51,854 nucleotides of DNA from JBBDWJ01 sp040902925. GTDB taxonomy: Bacteria > Acidobacteriota > Terriglobia > Bryobacterales > UBA6623. The position numbers and the translations under genes were made by a program. This document shows positions 25,534 to 34,318 of this stretch, piece by piece. The first letter of the stretch is position 1; each line of letters begins with the position of its first letter. The stretch lies in assembly GCA_040902925.1 (NCBI GenBank), contig JBBDWJ010000030.1, forward strand, positions 1-51,854, read 5' to 3'. The notes beneath the pieces are model-generated. The model was not told the origin of the DNA, did no database searches, and worked only from the letters and a program-made list of their open reading frames with translations.

Positions 25534-25878
25534 TTACCCCAGACTCATGAAGATGGCGACGAAGCAAACGCCGAGGCCGATGACGGCGACGCCTTCGAGC
25601 AGGAACAAGGGAAGCTGGAAGGCTTGCACGATGTCCTTCGAGGCTTGCGGCTGGCGGGCGATGCTCTCCACCGCGGCCGCGGTGAATTTGCCAATCCCGT
25701 AGCCGGCGCCAACGGTGATCACGCCGGCGCCCAGGGCGGCCCCCAGCATGACGAGTCCGAGGTGGGAGCCCGGCGCTGCGGCGCCTTCTCCCTGCGCCAG
25801 GGCGGCCCCGGGCAGCAGCAACGTCAGAGCGGTCAACAGCAGCAGCAGCGAGCCCGCGCTTTTCGCAAAGTGTGTCAT
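25534..25878 (-). CDS. atpE: ATP synthase Fo subunit c with N-terminal leader
   Basis: A 114-residue proteolipid of the rotor ring. The usual ~80-residue hairpin is present: a first helix rich in Gly and Ala (MLGAALGAGVITVGAGYGIG), the loop RQP (76-78) and a second helix with the ion-binding Glu95 (FLLEGVAVIG). The Gln and Ser/Thr ligands of Na+ types are not seen, so H+ is likely. Before the hairpin lies a ~28-residue signal-like leader (LLLLLTALTLLLPGAALA), which some c subunits carry. The start is ATG 25878, with GGAGG 11 bases upstream; a TTG at 25896 would include the Shine-Dalgarno sequence. Confidence 0.93.
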   Translation of the reverse strand: MTHFAKSAGSLLLLLTALTLLLPGAALAQGEGAAAPGSHLGLVMLGAALGAGVITVGAGYGIGKFTAAAVESIARQPQASKDIVQAFQLPLFLLEGVAVIGLGVCFVAIFMSLG

Positions 25879-25905
25879 GGAAAAATCATCCTCCAAAAAA
25901 TTCCT

Positions 25906-26712
25906 CTAGTGCGAGGAGTGAACTAACATCCCGATAAAGATGGCTGTAAGTAGCGTGAATACGTACGCTTGAATGAATGCGACGATGACCTCGAGCATGC
26001 TGATGGCGACGGCCATGGGCACCGAGATGAGCAGGCCGACAAGCACGCTCTTGAAGATAAACAGGAACGACAGCATGACCAGAATCACGATGTGCCCGGC
26101 GGTCATGTTGGCGCCAAGACGAATGGTCAGGGCGACGGGCTTGACGAAGGTGCTGAGCGTCTCGATCACGATCAGCAGCGGCGCCAGGAGCATCGGCGTC
26201 CCCTCGGGCACCATGTGCTTGATGTAGCCCAGCGGGCCCATCACGTAGATTCCCGACCCGATCATCAACAGCAACGTCAAAAAGGCCAGCGCGAAAGTAA
26301 CGTTCAGATTGCTGGTGGCTGTATAAGAGCCCGGCAGCATGCCCATGAGGTTGCAGGTGAGGATGAACACGAACAGGGTCAGCAGGTAGGGAGTGAAGCG
26401 GCGTCCCCAGGTTTTGCCCATGTAGGCCACGGCGATCTCGTCGCGGACGAACACGGCGAGCGCCTCGATCATGTTGGTGGCGCCTTTGGGGGCGCCGGCG
26501 CCAAGCCGCGACCTGCGGAGAGCCCATCCCAGGAAAACGATCAGAAAGGCTGCGGCTAGCCACATCATGACCACCGCTTTGGTCACATGCCACTCCGCCA
26601 GCGCGGGAATGTCCACGTTGGCGATGTGGTGAATAATGACTGAGGAAAGGCTTTCTTCGCCTTCGTGTCCGCTTTCGGCCGCCAACATTGCTAAGGGCAA
26701 GATGCCGTTCAT
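25906..26712 (-). CDS. atpB: ATP synthase Fo subunit a
   Basis: A 268-residue polytopic subunit forming the proton half-channels. The essential arginine is Arg198 in LTIRLGANMTAGH, the family signature; the upstream helix reads TCNLMGMLPGSY. The N-terminus has an acidic and histidine-bearing periplasmic stretch (residues 13-42). The start ATG overlaps the stop of the preceding atpI-like gene (ATGA, 26709-26712), so it is translationally coupled. The length is typical for a compact subunit a. Confidence 0.94.
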   Translation of the reverse strand: MNGILPLAMLAAESGHEGEESLSSVIIHHIANVDIPALAEWHVTKAVVMMWLAAAFLIVFLGWALRRSRLGAGAPKGATNMIEALAVFVRDEIAVAYMGKTWGRRFTPYLLTLFVFILTCNLMGMLPGSYTATSNLNVTFALAFLTLLLMIGSGIYVMGPLGYIKHMVPEGTPMLLAPLLIVIETLSTFVKPVALTIRLGANMTAGHIVILVMLSFLFIFKSVLVGLLISVPMAVAISMLEVIVAFIQAYVFTLLTAIFIGMLVHSSH

Positions 26713-26990
26713 TTCGCTGCCATCAAGCGCTGGTACCGGAACCCTTCCCAGACCTGCGCGACCAAATACCCGGCGAACAAGGCCGAGATAAACGCGGCGC
26801 GGTGTGGCCCGCCGCGAACAAGGACCACCGTCAGTACACCCAAAACCCAGGCGGTGCGCAGACCGATGCCCAACAGGGTCAGTTTCCAGACCGCCGCCAC
26901 GGGGTTCGAGCCCCAGACCTTCAACAACAACTCGGAAATCCCGATGGTGGATAGCCCCGCCAGCAAGCCCCCGAGAATGGCTGCTGTCAT
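26709..26990 (-). CDS. AtpI-like small membrane protein of the ATP synthase operon
   Basis: A 93-residue protein with three to four short hydrophobic helices (AAILGGLLAGLSTIGISELLL, WVLGVLTVVLVRG, AAFISALFAGYLVAQVW). Position and topology match the ATP synthase I-chain class that assists c-ring assembly, though similarity at residue level is weak. The start is ATG 26990; the longer frame beginning at 27116 runs antisense-like through the previous gene and is rejected. ATGA overlaps at both ends (26987-26990 and 26709-26712) lock it into the operon. Confidence 0.78.
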   Translation of the reverse strand: MTAAILGGLLAGLSTIGISELLLKVWGSNPVAAVWKLTLLGIGLRTAWVLGVLTVVLVRGGPHRAAFISALFAGYLVAQVWEGFRYQRLMAAK

Positions 26991-27202
26991 TGTTTGCGCC
27001 ACATCACCTTGGCTAAGTTGTAAAACCCCACGACGATGCCGACAAACAGCCCGATGACCGTGGCCATCGGATTGGTGTCGAAATACTCCCCGATCATGTA
27101 ACCCATCAGCAGGCACGCCAATACGCTACCGCTGAGGGTCCAGCCGGCATCAGCAGCCGGGCCGCTGGACTTTACCCTGGAGCCGAAACCGCGTAAGCCC
27201 AT
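26987..27202 (-). CDS. AtpZ-type small membrane protein
   Basis: A 71-residue protein with a basic N-terminus and two transmembrane helices. The second part (GYMIGEYFDTNPMATVIGLFVGIVVGFYNL) matches the AtpZ/AtpI family pattern G-x-x-(I/L)-G-x-x-x-D-x-x-F/P-x-x-x-x-x-G, found first in many atp operons and linked to Mg2+/Ca2+ handling or c-ring assembly. It is the first gene of the Fo set, with start ATG 27202. The 236-bp gap upstream to nuoN contains one dispersed repeat (27387-27410) and a run of seven G. I see no clear promoter there, so readthrough from nuo is possible. Confidence 0.8.
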   Translation of the reverse strand: MGLRGFGSRVKSSGPAADAGWTLSGSVLACLLMGYMIGEYFDTNPMATVIGLFVGIVVGFYNLAKVMWRKQ

Positions 27203-27386
27203 CTACTCTTACCCTAGCGCGAAGACTCTGACCACGCACGAAATCCAGAGATGGACTGTAAGGCTTGAGTACCCAGGAGTGGGCGATCCGGCAGAATTAC
27301 AACGATAACAAACCCCTTGGGGGGGCGGCAAGTCTTGTAATGTCCTAAACCTGCGAGCCGGTTCCGTTTCAATCGGTGGATTCCGC

Positions 27387-27410
27387 AATCGCCGCAGGCG
27401 ATCCGAGCCC
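27387..27410. repeat. Dispersed dyad repeat family 2, copy A (core only)
   Basis: The core is ATCGCC-GCA-GGCGAT (27388-27402) followed by CCGAGCCC. The same 23-base core occurs at 44658 and 46112. The downstream CCCACCCGC...GGGTGGGG hairpin of the other copies is not kept here. It lies 29 bases beyond the nuoN stop, in the gap before the atp genes. Confidence 0.75.
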
Positions 27411-27438
27411 AGTGAAGCGGGGGCAGATCGCAGGCTGC

Positions 27439-28905
27439 CTAGCGCAACGCCAACAACACGGAATCCGCCGCCAGGCTCAGAATCGGCTCGGGGTAAAAGA
27501 AAATCAACAGGGTCAACACGCCGCTGGCGACCGTGGCGAGCTTGACGCCCCGGCTGAGGTGGAACGTCGGCGGATCGGCGGCATCGGACAAAAAGATGGC
27601 CCGGACGATGCGGAAATAATAATAGGCGGCCACAGCCACGTAGAGCGCCCCGGCCACGGCCAGCAGATAGTGGCCCGCCTCGATCAAGCCCAGGAAAATG
27701 TAGTACTTACCCAGGAAGCCGGCCGTCGGAGGGATACCCGCCAGCGACAGCATGAAGATCAGCATCAGGATGGCGTAGCCGGGGTGCCGCGCCATCAGCC
27801 CCGACAGGTCGTCGACTTCCTCGGCCGGCTGACCCTCGCGGCGCATCGCCGCCACGACCGTGAGGACGCCGAAGTTCATGAACATGTAGACGAACAGGTA
27901 AACGGCGATGCCCTGCAGGCCGGTTTCGTTGGCCGCGACCAAGCCCAGCAGCATGTAGCCGGCGTGCGAGATCGAGCTGTAGGCGATCAGCCGCTTCATG
28001 TTGCTCTGCGTCAGCGCGGCGATGTTGCCTAGCGTCATCGAGGCCAGCGCCACAACGGCCAAGGCCGGGATCCACAGCTCGCGGGCGCTCCACAGCGGCA
28101 CCAGGAAGATCCGCAGCATCAGGGCGAACGAGGCGGCCTTCGACGCCACCGACAGGTAGGCGGTGATCGGGGTTGGCGCACCCTCGTAGGCGTCGGGCGC
28201 CCACATGTGGAAGGGTACGGCTGAGATCTTAAAAAACAGCCCCACCGAGAGGGTAACCAATGCCAGAATCATGACCGGGTCGGTGGGCTCGCGTTGAGCG
28301 ACAGCGGCGGCGATCTGGCGGAGGTCGGTCGATCCGCTGATGCCGTAGAGAATCGAGAAGCCGTAGACCAGCACGCCGCTTGAGAACGCCCCGAGAAGCA
28401 CGTATTTGATGGCGGCCTCGTTGGCGCGCTTTTCGTCGCGCAGAAAGCCCACCAGCACGTAGAAGCTAAGCGCCATCAGTTCCAGGCCGATAAACAAGGT
28501 CACCAACTCGTAGCCCTGCGCCATCGCCGCCATGCCCGCCTGCGCGAACAGCATCAGCGCGTAGTATTCCCCGCGATGCTCGCCTTCGATTTCGAGATAG
28601 GTGACCGAGATCAGGATCGCCAGCGACGCCGCGCCCAGGAACAGCCAGTTGAAGAATACCGAGAAGCCGTCGACGACGATGGCTCCCCCCAGGCCCTGAA
28701 TCGCGGCGCCTCCGAGGTCCTGCTGGTGCTGCCAGATCGCGACTCCGGTCATGATCTCGCCCAGCAGCGCCGTCATGGCGTTCCACCAGCGCATGCGCGG
28801 GTCTTTGATCAGGAAATCGAGGATCAGGATGCCGCAGCCGAACAGGCTCAGCAGCAGAATCGGCTTGAGCACGAAGAAATCGGTTGCGGTGAACTGCGGA
28901 ATCAT
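27439..28905 (-). CDS. nuoN: NADH-quinone oxidoreductase subunit N
   Basis: A 488-residue antiporter-like membrane subunit with about 14 helices. Conserved parts include the glutamate helix (LIGLELMALSFYVLVGF), the lysine helix (NEAAIKYVLLGAFSSG), FKISAVPFHMWAPDAYEGAPTP and MKRLIAYSSISHAGY. It pumps protons as complex I passes electrons to quinone. Its ATG overlaps the nuoM stop (ATGA, 28902-28905). It is the last of the nuo series here. Confidence 0.95.
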   Translation of the reverse strand: MIPQFTATDFFVLKPILLLSLFGCGILILDFLIKDPRMRWWNAMTALLGEIMTGVAIWQHQQDLGGAAIQGLGGAIVVDGFSVFFNWLFLGAASLAILISVTYLEIEGEHRGEYYALMLFAQAGMAAMAQGYELVTLFIGLELMALSFYVLVGFLRDEKRANEAAIKYVLLGAFSSGVLVYGFSILYGISGSTDLRQIAAAVAQREPTDPVMILALVTLSVGLFFKISAVPFHMWAPDAYEGAPTPITAYLSVASKAASFALMLRIFLVPLWSARELWIPALAVVALASMTLGNIAALTQSNMKRLIAYSSISHAGYMLLGLVAANETGLQGIAVYLFVYMFMNFGVLTVVAAMRREGQPAEEVDDLSGLMARHPGYAILMLIFMLSLAGIPPTAGFLGKYYIFLGLIEAGHYLLAVAGALYVAVAAYYYFRIVRAIFLSDAADPPTFHLSRGVKLATVASGVLTLLIFFYPEPILSLAADSVLLALR

Positions 28906-30461
28906 TCTTTTGTCAGCTCCGCGACCTGCTTGGCCTTATCGAGCGGATTCGGAATTCCCGCCCGCTCGAAGTATCCCGGCTGGACGCGCTCCACCAGCTT
29001 CGCCGCCGGTTTTTCGAGAAGGTCGAAAAAGGGCTTCGGATAGAGCCCGATCCAGAAGCAGCCGGCGACCAGCGGCAGCATGATCAGAATCTCGCGCGGG
29101 CTCAAATCCGGGACGGTCTCGTTCTTCGGATTGGTGATCGAGCCCAGCATAATCCGCTGGAATAACCACAGCAGGTAGGCCACGCCGAGCACGATGCCCA
29201 CGACGGCGAAAGCAGCCCAGTAGGGGTCTTTCTCAAACGCGCCGCGCAGGATCGCGAACTCGCCGATGAAGCCGTTCAGGCCGGGTATGCCTGCCGATGC
29301 GAATACCGCGATGCCGAACAGCGCCGCGTAGACCGGCATGCGCGTTGCAAGGCCGCCATACTCGGCGATTTCGCGGGTGTGCCGCCGCTCGTACATGATG
29401 CCGACGGCAAGGAAGAGCAGCGGCGTCGAAAGGCCGTGATTAATGCCCTGCAGCATGCCGCCGGAAACACCGGCCGGGTTCAAGGCGATGAGCCCAAGAG
29501 TACAAAAGCCGAGGTGGCTCACCGATGAGTAGGCGACGAGCTTCTTCCAGTCCTTCTGCATCAGTGAGACGAGCGCGCCGTAGATGATGGCGATGATCGA
29601 AAGCGCCGCCAGAATCTCCACGGTCGAGTCGTCGGCGGCCGCGCCAGGCAGCAGCGGGAACGAGAAACGAAACAGCCCGTAAAGGCCCATTTTCAGCAGC
29701 ACACCCGCCAGAATCACCGAACCGGCCGTGGGCGCTTCGGTGTGCGCATCCGGCAGCCAGGTGTGGAACGGGAACATCGGCACCTTGATCGCGAACGCAA
29801 AGAAAAAGCCCCAGAACAGCCAGATCTGCGTCGTGGGGTCGATCGTGGTTCGCATCAGGTCTTCGAGCGCGAAGCTGTACTCGTTGAACTGCTGGAAATG
29901 CAGGAAGTAAAGAGTCAGCATCGCCAGCAGCATCAGCACCGAGCCTGCCAGCGTGTAAAGGAAAAACTTGATCGCGGCGTAAGTGCGGCGGGCGCTGCCC
30001 CAGATGCCGATGATGAAATACATCGGCACCAGCATCACTTCCCAGAAAACGTAGAACAGGAACAGATCGAGCGCCATGAAGACGCCCATCATGCCGGCCT
30101 GCAAGAACAACAGGAAAGCGTAGTATTCCTTGGTGCGCTCCTGGATGGCGTTCCACGAGCACCAGATCGAGAGGAACCCGATCAGGGCCGTGAGCACGAT
30201 CAGCAGCAGCGCCACGCCGTCGATGCCGAGGTAATACTCAACGCCGAGCGAAGGTATCCAGGAGGCGCGTTCCACGAACTGGAAGTCCGCGATGGAGTTG
30301 TCAAACCAGAAAACCAGTGGCAGGCATACGGCCATGCCGAGAGCGCCGACGATGTTGGCGAACAGGCGGATGAGCTGCTTGTTCTCCTTGGGGATGAACA
30401 GCAGAAGCAGCATCCCCACTAGCGGGGTCAACCAGATAATGCTGAGGATGTGCTGTTTCAT
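28902..30461 (-). CDS. nuoM: NADH-quinone oxidoreductase subunit M
   Basis: A 519-residue antiporter-like subunit. Recognised by SLGVEYYLGIDGVALLLIVLTA near the start, FYVFWEVMLVPMYFIIGIWG (with the conserved glutamate), IKVPMFPFHTWLPDAHTEAPT, and the lysine loop MQKDWKKLVAYSSVSHLGF. The membrane topology and length are normal. It is separated from nuoL by 144 bases of repeat-bearing spacer, the widest gap in the nuo series, and overlaps nuoN by four bases. Confidence 0.95.
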   Translation of the reverse strand: MKQHILSIIWLTPLVGMLLLLFIPKENKQLIRLFANIVGALGMAVCLPLVFWFDNSIADFQFVERASWIPSLGVEYYLGIDGVALLLIVLTALIGFLSIWCSWNAIQERTKEYYAFLLFLQAGMMGVFMALDLFLFYVFWEVMLVPMYFIIGIWGSARRTYAAIKFFLYTLAGSVLMLLAMLTLYFLHFQQFNEYSFALEDLMRTTIDPTTQIWLFWGFFFAFAIKVPMFPFHTWLPDAHTEAPTAGSVILAGVLLKMGLYGLFRFSFPLLPGAAADDSTVEILAALSIIAIIYGALVSLMQKDWKKLVAYSSVSHLGFCTLGLIALNPAGVSGGMLQGINHGLSTPLLFLAVGIMYERRHTREIAEYGGLATRMPVYAALFGIAVFASAGIPGLNGFIGEFAILRGAFEKDPYWAAFAVVGIVLGVAYLLWLFQRIMLGSITNPKNETVPDLSPREILIMLPLVAGCFWIGLYPKPFFDLLEKPAAKLVERVQPGYFERAGIPNPLDKAKQVAELTKE

Positions 30462-30509
30462 GATCTCCGCGTATCGAAGCGGGAGGGGACAGTCACCCGA
30501 TCCCTGCTC

Positions 30510-30582
30510 TGTGCAATCAAACTTTGTGCAATCAAACCTTGCGTCGCGCCGCGGGTGCCTGTCCCGCCGGCATACTTTGTCC
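30510..30582. repeat. Short direct repeats in the nuoL-nuoM spacer
   Basis: TGTGCAATCAAAC occurs at 30510 and again 15 bases later at 30525. GTCCC(C)GCCGGCAT occurs at 30551-30563 and 30569-30582. These fill most of the 144-bp spacer (30462-30605), in which I see no gene. Confidence 0.7.
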
Positions 30583-30605
30583 CCGCCGGCATTCGTTCAC
30601 GCCGC

Positions 30606-32741
30606 TCAAACCGAAAGGTAGTAAGCCAGCAAGCCGAGTGCGCCCAGCACGATGAACAAGGCGTAGTTCTGCACCAGGCCGGTTTGCAGCATGCGGACCG
30701 GATAGGAAATGAACTTCACCAGGAACGCCGTCAGCCGCACCAGTCCGTCGATGATCCAGGTATCCCACCACATGCTGACCGTCGAGGAGAACCGCGTCAG
30801 CCAGCCGGCGCCGTTCACCGCGCCATCCACGACACGGGCGTCGAAGCGGCTGAGCTGCGCGCCGCCGCCCTTAACTAGGCCGTTCACGAACAAAGCGTTG
30901 TAGATCTCGTCCACGAAATATTTGTTGTAGAAGAGGCCTTGCGCCGGGCCGAGCAGACCCCGCATCGGCTCGCCTTCGAGCTTGCGGTCGAACATTTTGC
31001 GCGCGAAGAGAATTCCGCCGATCGCCAGCCCTACCGACGCGAACATCAGTACCCATTCCATCGTTGTGTCGTGATGCTCTGCGGCTGCGCCGTGCTCGCC
31101 GCCGACGGTCGCTATCGCGGGGCTCAGCCAATGCTCGAGGCTGGGCAGCGCTTCATGGAGCGGTCCGAAAACCACCGGCGTGCCAATCCAGCCGGCGAGA
31201 ACACTTCCCACCGCCAACACCATCAGCGGCACCGTCATCGTGGGGGGCGACTCGTGAACGTGATGAGCCGCTTCCGGCTCGACGCGCGAGTCACCGCCAA
31301 AAGTCATGTACATCAGCCGGAACATGTAGAAGGCCGTCATGCCGGCGGTCGCGAAACCGAGCACCCACAGCATCTGATGATGCGTCGACCAGCTCTGCCA
31401 CAGGATCTCGTCCTTCGAGAAGAATCCGGCCAGGCCCGGAATGCCGGCGATCGCCAGCGAGCCGATCAGCATCGTCTTGTACGTGATGGGAATTTTTTTC
31501 TTGAGCGCGCCCATCTTGCGCATATCCTGCTCGCCCGACATCGAGTGGATCACCGATCCCGAACCGAGGAACAGCAGCGCCTTGAAGAAGGCGTGCGTGT
31601 AGAGGTGGAAGATCGCAACCCAGAACGCGCCGACGCCGCAGGCCAAGAACATGTAGCCCAACTGGCTGACGGTCGAGTAAGCGAGCACGCGCTTGATGTC
31701 GTGCTGCACCAAGCCGATGGTGGCGGCGAAGATCGCGGTCAGCGCGCCGACGATGGCGACGATGAGCATGGTTTTCGGCGCCAGCACATACAGCGCGCTG
31801 GAACGGGCCACCATGTACACGCCGGCGGTGACCATGGTCGCGGCGTGGATCAGCGCCGAAACCGGCGTCGGGCCTTCCATGGCATCCGGCAGCCAGACAT
31901 ATAGCGGGATCTGCGCCGATTTTCCGGTCGCTCCGATGAACAGCAGCAGCGTGATCGCGCTGATGGTTCCGAACGCCGCCGTTTCCGCGGTAAACCCGCC
32001 GGCCTGCAGCGCCGCTCCGATCTCGGTGAACTTCAGCGTCCCCAAGGTCGAGAACAGCAGCAGCATGCCGAGGATGAATGCCGCGTCACCGATACGGTTG
32101 ACCAGGAACGCCTTGTTGGCGGCGTCGCCGGCCGATTTCTTGTGGAAGTAGAACCCAATCAGCAGGTAGCTGCAGAGCCCCACGCCTTCCCAACCGACGA
32201 ACAGCAACACATAGTTGTTGCCGAGCACCAGCAGCAGCATGAAAAACAGGAACAGGTTCAACTCGCCGAAAAAGCGATAGAACCCGTTGTCGTGAGCCAT
32301 GTAGCCGATCGAATAGACGTGGATCAAAAAGCCGATGCCGGTGACGACCAGAATCATCACCGAGCTAATGGGATCGAGCAGAAAGCCCCACTCGGCGGTG
32401 AACGCCGGAACGGCGCCGCTGCTGGTGAGCGAAGGCAGACCGGTCAGCCAGGTGTATTTGACGACTTCGTGGGTATGGTTCGCGACGCCTTGAAGCTGAA
32501 TCACAGCGCCCAGGGCAAACACAAACGCCATGAGCACCATGCCAGGGCAGAGCAGGCTGATGATCTTTCGTCCGGCAGGGGGCGCGTCGTGCCCGTGCCC
32601 GTGATCATCGTGCCCGTGGTCATCGTGCCCATGCCCGCCGCCGGCCGGCTGCGGGTCTAGTAGGCGACCGAACAGCAACATGACCGCGGCGCCAAACAGC
32701 GGAAACAGGGGGATCAGCCAGATGCTATCGAGAAAGAACAT
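30606..32741 (-). CDS. nuoL: NADH-quinone oxidoreductase subunit L with His-rich loop
   Basis: A 711-residue antiporter-like subunit ending in the long lateral helix region. Conserved blocks: LNLFLFFMLLLVLGNNYVLLFVGWEGVGLCSYLLIGF, IPLYVWLPDAMEGPTPVSALIHAATMVTAG and VQHDIKRVLAYSTVSQLGYM. The lateral helix and final anchor are in the last ~150 residues. The odd part is a loop at residues ~31-56, between the first two helices, rich in Gly, His and Asp, with seven histidines in residues 37-51. E. coli-type NuoL lacks this. It may bind metal or may simply be a low-complexity expansion. It lies between nuoK and the repeat spacer. Confidence 0.95.
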   Translation of the reverse strand: MFFLDSIWLIPLFPLFGAAVMLLFGRLLDPQPAGGGHGHDDHGHDDHGHGHDAPPAGRKIISLLCPGMVLMAFVFALGAVIQLQGVANHTHEVVKYTWLTGLPSLTSSGAVPAFTAEWGFLLDPISSVMILVVTGIGFLIHVYSIGYMAHDNGFYRFFGELNLFLFFMLLLVLGNNYVLLFVGWEGVGLCSYLLIGFYFHKKSAGDAANKAFLVNRIGDAAFILGMLLLFSTLGTLKFTEIGAALQAGGFTAETAAFGTISAITLLLFIGATGKSAQIPLYVWLPDAMEGPTPVSALIHAATMVTAGVYMVARSSALYVLAPKTMLIVAIVGALTAIFAATIGLVQHDIKRVLAYSTVSQLGYMFLACGVGAFWVAIFHLYTHAFFKALLFLGSGSVIHSMSGEQDMRKMGALKKKIPITYKTMLIGSLAIAGIPGLAGFFSKDEILWQSWSTHHQMLWVLGFATAGMTAFYMFRLMYMTFGGDSRVEPEAAHHVHESPPTMTVPLMVLAVGSVLAGWIGTPVVFGPLHEALPSLEHWLSPAIATVGGEHGAAAEHHDTTMEWVLMFASVGLAIGGILFARKMFDRKLEGEPMRGLLGPAQGLFYNKYFVDEIYNALFVNGLVKGGGAQLSRFDARVVDGAVNGAGWLTRFSSTVSMWWDTWIIDGLVRLTAFLVKFISYPVRMLQTGLVQNYALFIVLGALGLLAYYLSV

Positions 32742-32796
32742 AGGGAACTACGTTTGCTTTGCCCGTGCCGGGCCCCCAAACAACCAAATCGCGCGG

Positions 32797-33105
32797 TCAC
32801 CAGCGCAAGATATCCACCTCGTCGGCGTGGACGGTTTCCTTGTTGCGAAACAGCGCGATCAGAATCCCCAGCGCCACCGCCGTTTCGGCCGCGGCAACGG
32901 TGATTACGAAGATCACGAAAACCTGGCCGCTGACGTCCTGCAAATAATGCGAGAACGCCACCAGGTTGATATTGACCGCGTTGAGGATCAACTCGATCGA
33001 CATCAGCACCACCAGGATGTTGCGGCGTGTCAGCACGCCAACCGCGCCGATCGTTAACAGGATCGCGCTCAACAACATGTAGTGCGCTGTCGTGACCGGA
33101 TACAT
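32797..33105 (-). CDS. nuoK: NADH-quinone oxidoreductase subunit K
   Basis: A 102-residue, three-helix membrane subunit of normal length. Glutamates conserved for proton transfer are in MSIELILNAVNINLVAF and AAAETAVALGILIALFRNK. A short hydrophilic tail follows. It lies 44 bases after nuoJ and 55 before nuoL. ATG 33105 gives the full N-terminus; an internal ATG nine codons on would trim it slightly. Confidence 0.95.
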   Translation of the reverse strand: MYPVTTAHYMLLSAILLTIGAVGVLTRRNILVVLMSIELILNAVNINLVAFSHYLQDVSGQVFVIFVITVAAAETAVALGILIALFRNKETVHADEVDILRW

Positions 33106-33149
33106 AAACCGAATTGCTAACCGCTTCGAGGCGACCCTTGGCCAGAGGC

Positions 33150-33704
33150 TCAGTTGTCCATCGAAGAAATGCTTGACCCCGGGGCGCCGCGCGCCTTCGA
33201 CATGACGATGGCGCCGATGATGGCGACCAGCAACAGAATCGAGGCCATTTCAAACGGCAACAGATATCGTGAAAATAGGGCTTGGCCAACCTGCTCGGAG
33301 TTCGTCGTCATCTGGCCGAGCTCAGCCGGCGGCGGTGCAGCCTGACCCAGATGGAACGAGTCCGCCCCGCGGAACAGGAACACGCTGACCAGCACCAGCA
33401 TCAGGGTGCTGCAGATCACGGCGATCCAACCCTGGCTCGCGAAACGGCGCTGCAGCATCTCTTCGCGCAACGGCACCAGCATGATCACAAACAGGTACAG
33501 CACGGTGATGCCGCCGATGTAGACGATCACCTGGACGCCGGCCAGAAATTCGGCCGCCTGAAGCAGGAACAGCCCCGCGGTCCCGATGAGCGCGTTGATC
33601 AGCCACACGGCCGCATAAACCACGTTGCGGCGCGTAATCATCAGGATGGAACTGCCTACAATCAGGATCGCGAAAAGATAGAAAAGTACGCTATCAAGCA
33701 GCAT
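33150..33704 (-). CDS. nuoJ: NADH-quinone oxidoreductase subunit J
   Basis: A 184-residue membrane subunit with five helices. The conserved third-helix region reads FLLQAAEFLAGVQVIVYIGGITVLYLFVIMLV, including the E/Q-VIVY-GAI-like signature with its mobile helix. A periplasmic loop rich in Gly, Ala and Pro (residues ~120-140) precedes the last helix. It is 128 bases from nuoI. It has normal length and no frame problem. Confidence 0.94.
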   Translation of the reverse strand: MLLDSVLFYLFAILIVGSSILMITRRNVVYAAVWLINALIGTAGLFLLQAAEFLAGVQVIVYIGGITVLYLFVIMLVPLREEMLQRRFASQGWIAVICSTLMLVLVSVFLFRGADSFHLGQAAPPPAELGQMTTNSEQVGQALFSRYLLPFEMASILLLVAIIGAIVMSKARGAPGSSISSMDN

Positions 33705-33832
33705 CGCCGGGCCAGACTCCCCGAGATCCTTGGGCCAAAGACTCTACAGCATACACTAAATCGTCCGCTGGACGGTGCTGAAAGCGGGGAAATTTCGAGA
33801 TCGGGGATTGAGCGTGCTAAGCCGCGGCCAAC

Positions 33833-34288
33833 TCAGTAGTTGTACTCGGTAGGCAGCGGGCCTTCTTCGAGCATCTGGCGGTCCCAGATGGCGCCTTCCC
33901 GTGTGTAGTAGGCAAGCTCGAAATCCTGGGTCAATTCCAGGGCATCGACCGGGCAGGCATCCTCACAGAGACCGCAGAACATGCAGCGCGAGGTGTCGTA
34001 AGTGAAGTTGGTGAGTTCCTTGCGGCGTGTCTCTTCGTTGCGTTCGGACGTAACGACGATAAGCTGCTCCGGGCAGGCCAGCGCGCAAAGATTGCAGGCG
34101 ATACACAACGTCTCGTTGCTATCGGGATGGACGTTGAGCCGGGGAGCGCCGCGAAAACGCTCCGCGACGGCCGGCCGGTCCTTGGGATATTCCTCGGTAT
34201 AGATGAGCGAGGGCTTCTGGTTGCGGAAGGTGACCCAGAGGCCCTTCAGCAGATCCACAAGGAAAACGGACCTGAGCAGCTCTCTCAT
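33833..34288 (-). CDS. nuoI: NADH-quinone oxidoreductase subunit I (8Fe ferredoxin)
   Basis: A 151-residue peripheral-arm subunit that carries two [4Fe-4S] clusters, N6a and N6b, to the NuoB site. Both cysteine motifs are complete: CIACNLCALACP (~62-73) and CMFCGLCEDACP (~102-113). The N-terminal amphipathic region (LLKGLWVTFRN) lies on the membrane. The next cluster carrier, NuoB, is not encoded in this block. A 30-bp gap separates it from nuoH. Confidence 0.95.
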   Translation of the reverse strand: MRELLRSVFLVDLLKGLWVTFRNQKPSLIYTEEYPKDRPAVAERFRGAPRLNVHPDSNETLCIACNLCALACPEQLIVVTSERNEETRRKELTNFTYDTSRCMFCGLCEDACPVDALELTQDFELAYYTREGAIWDRQMLEEGPLPTEYNY

Positions 34289-34318
34289 TACGCTTTTATC
34301 CTATCATCCTCGCACTTG

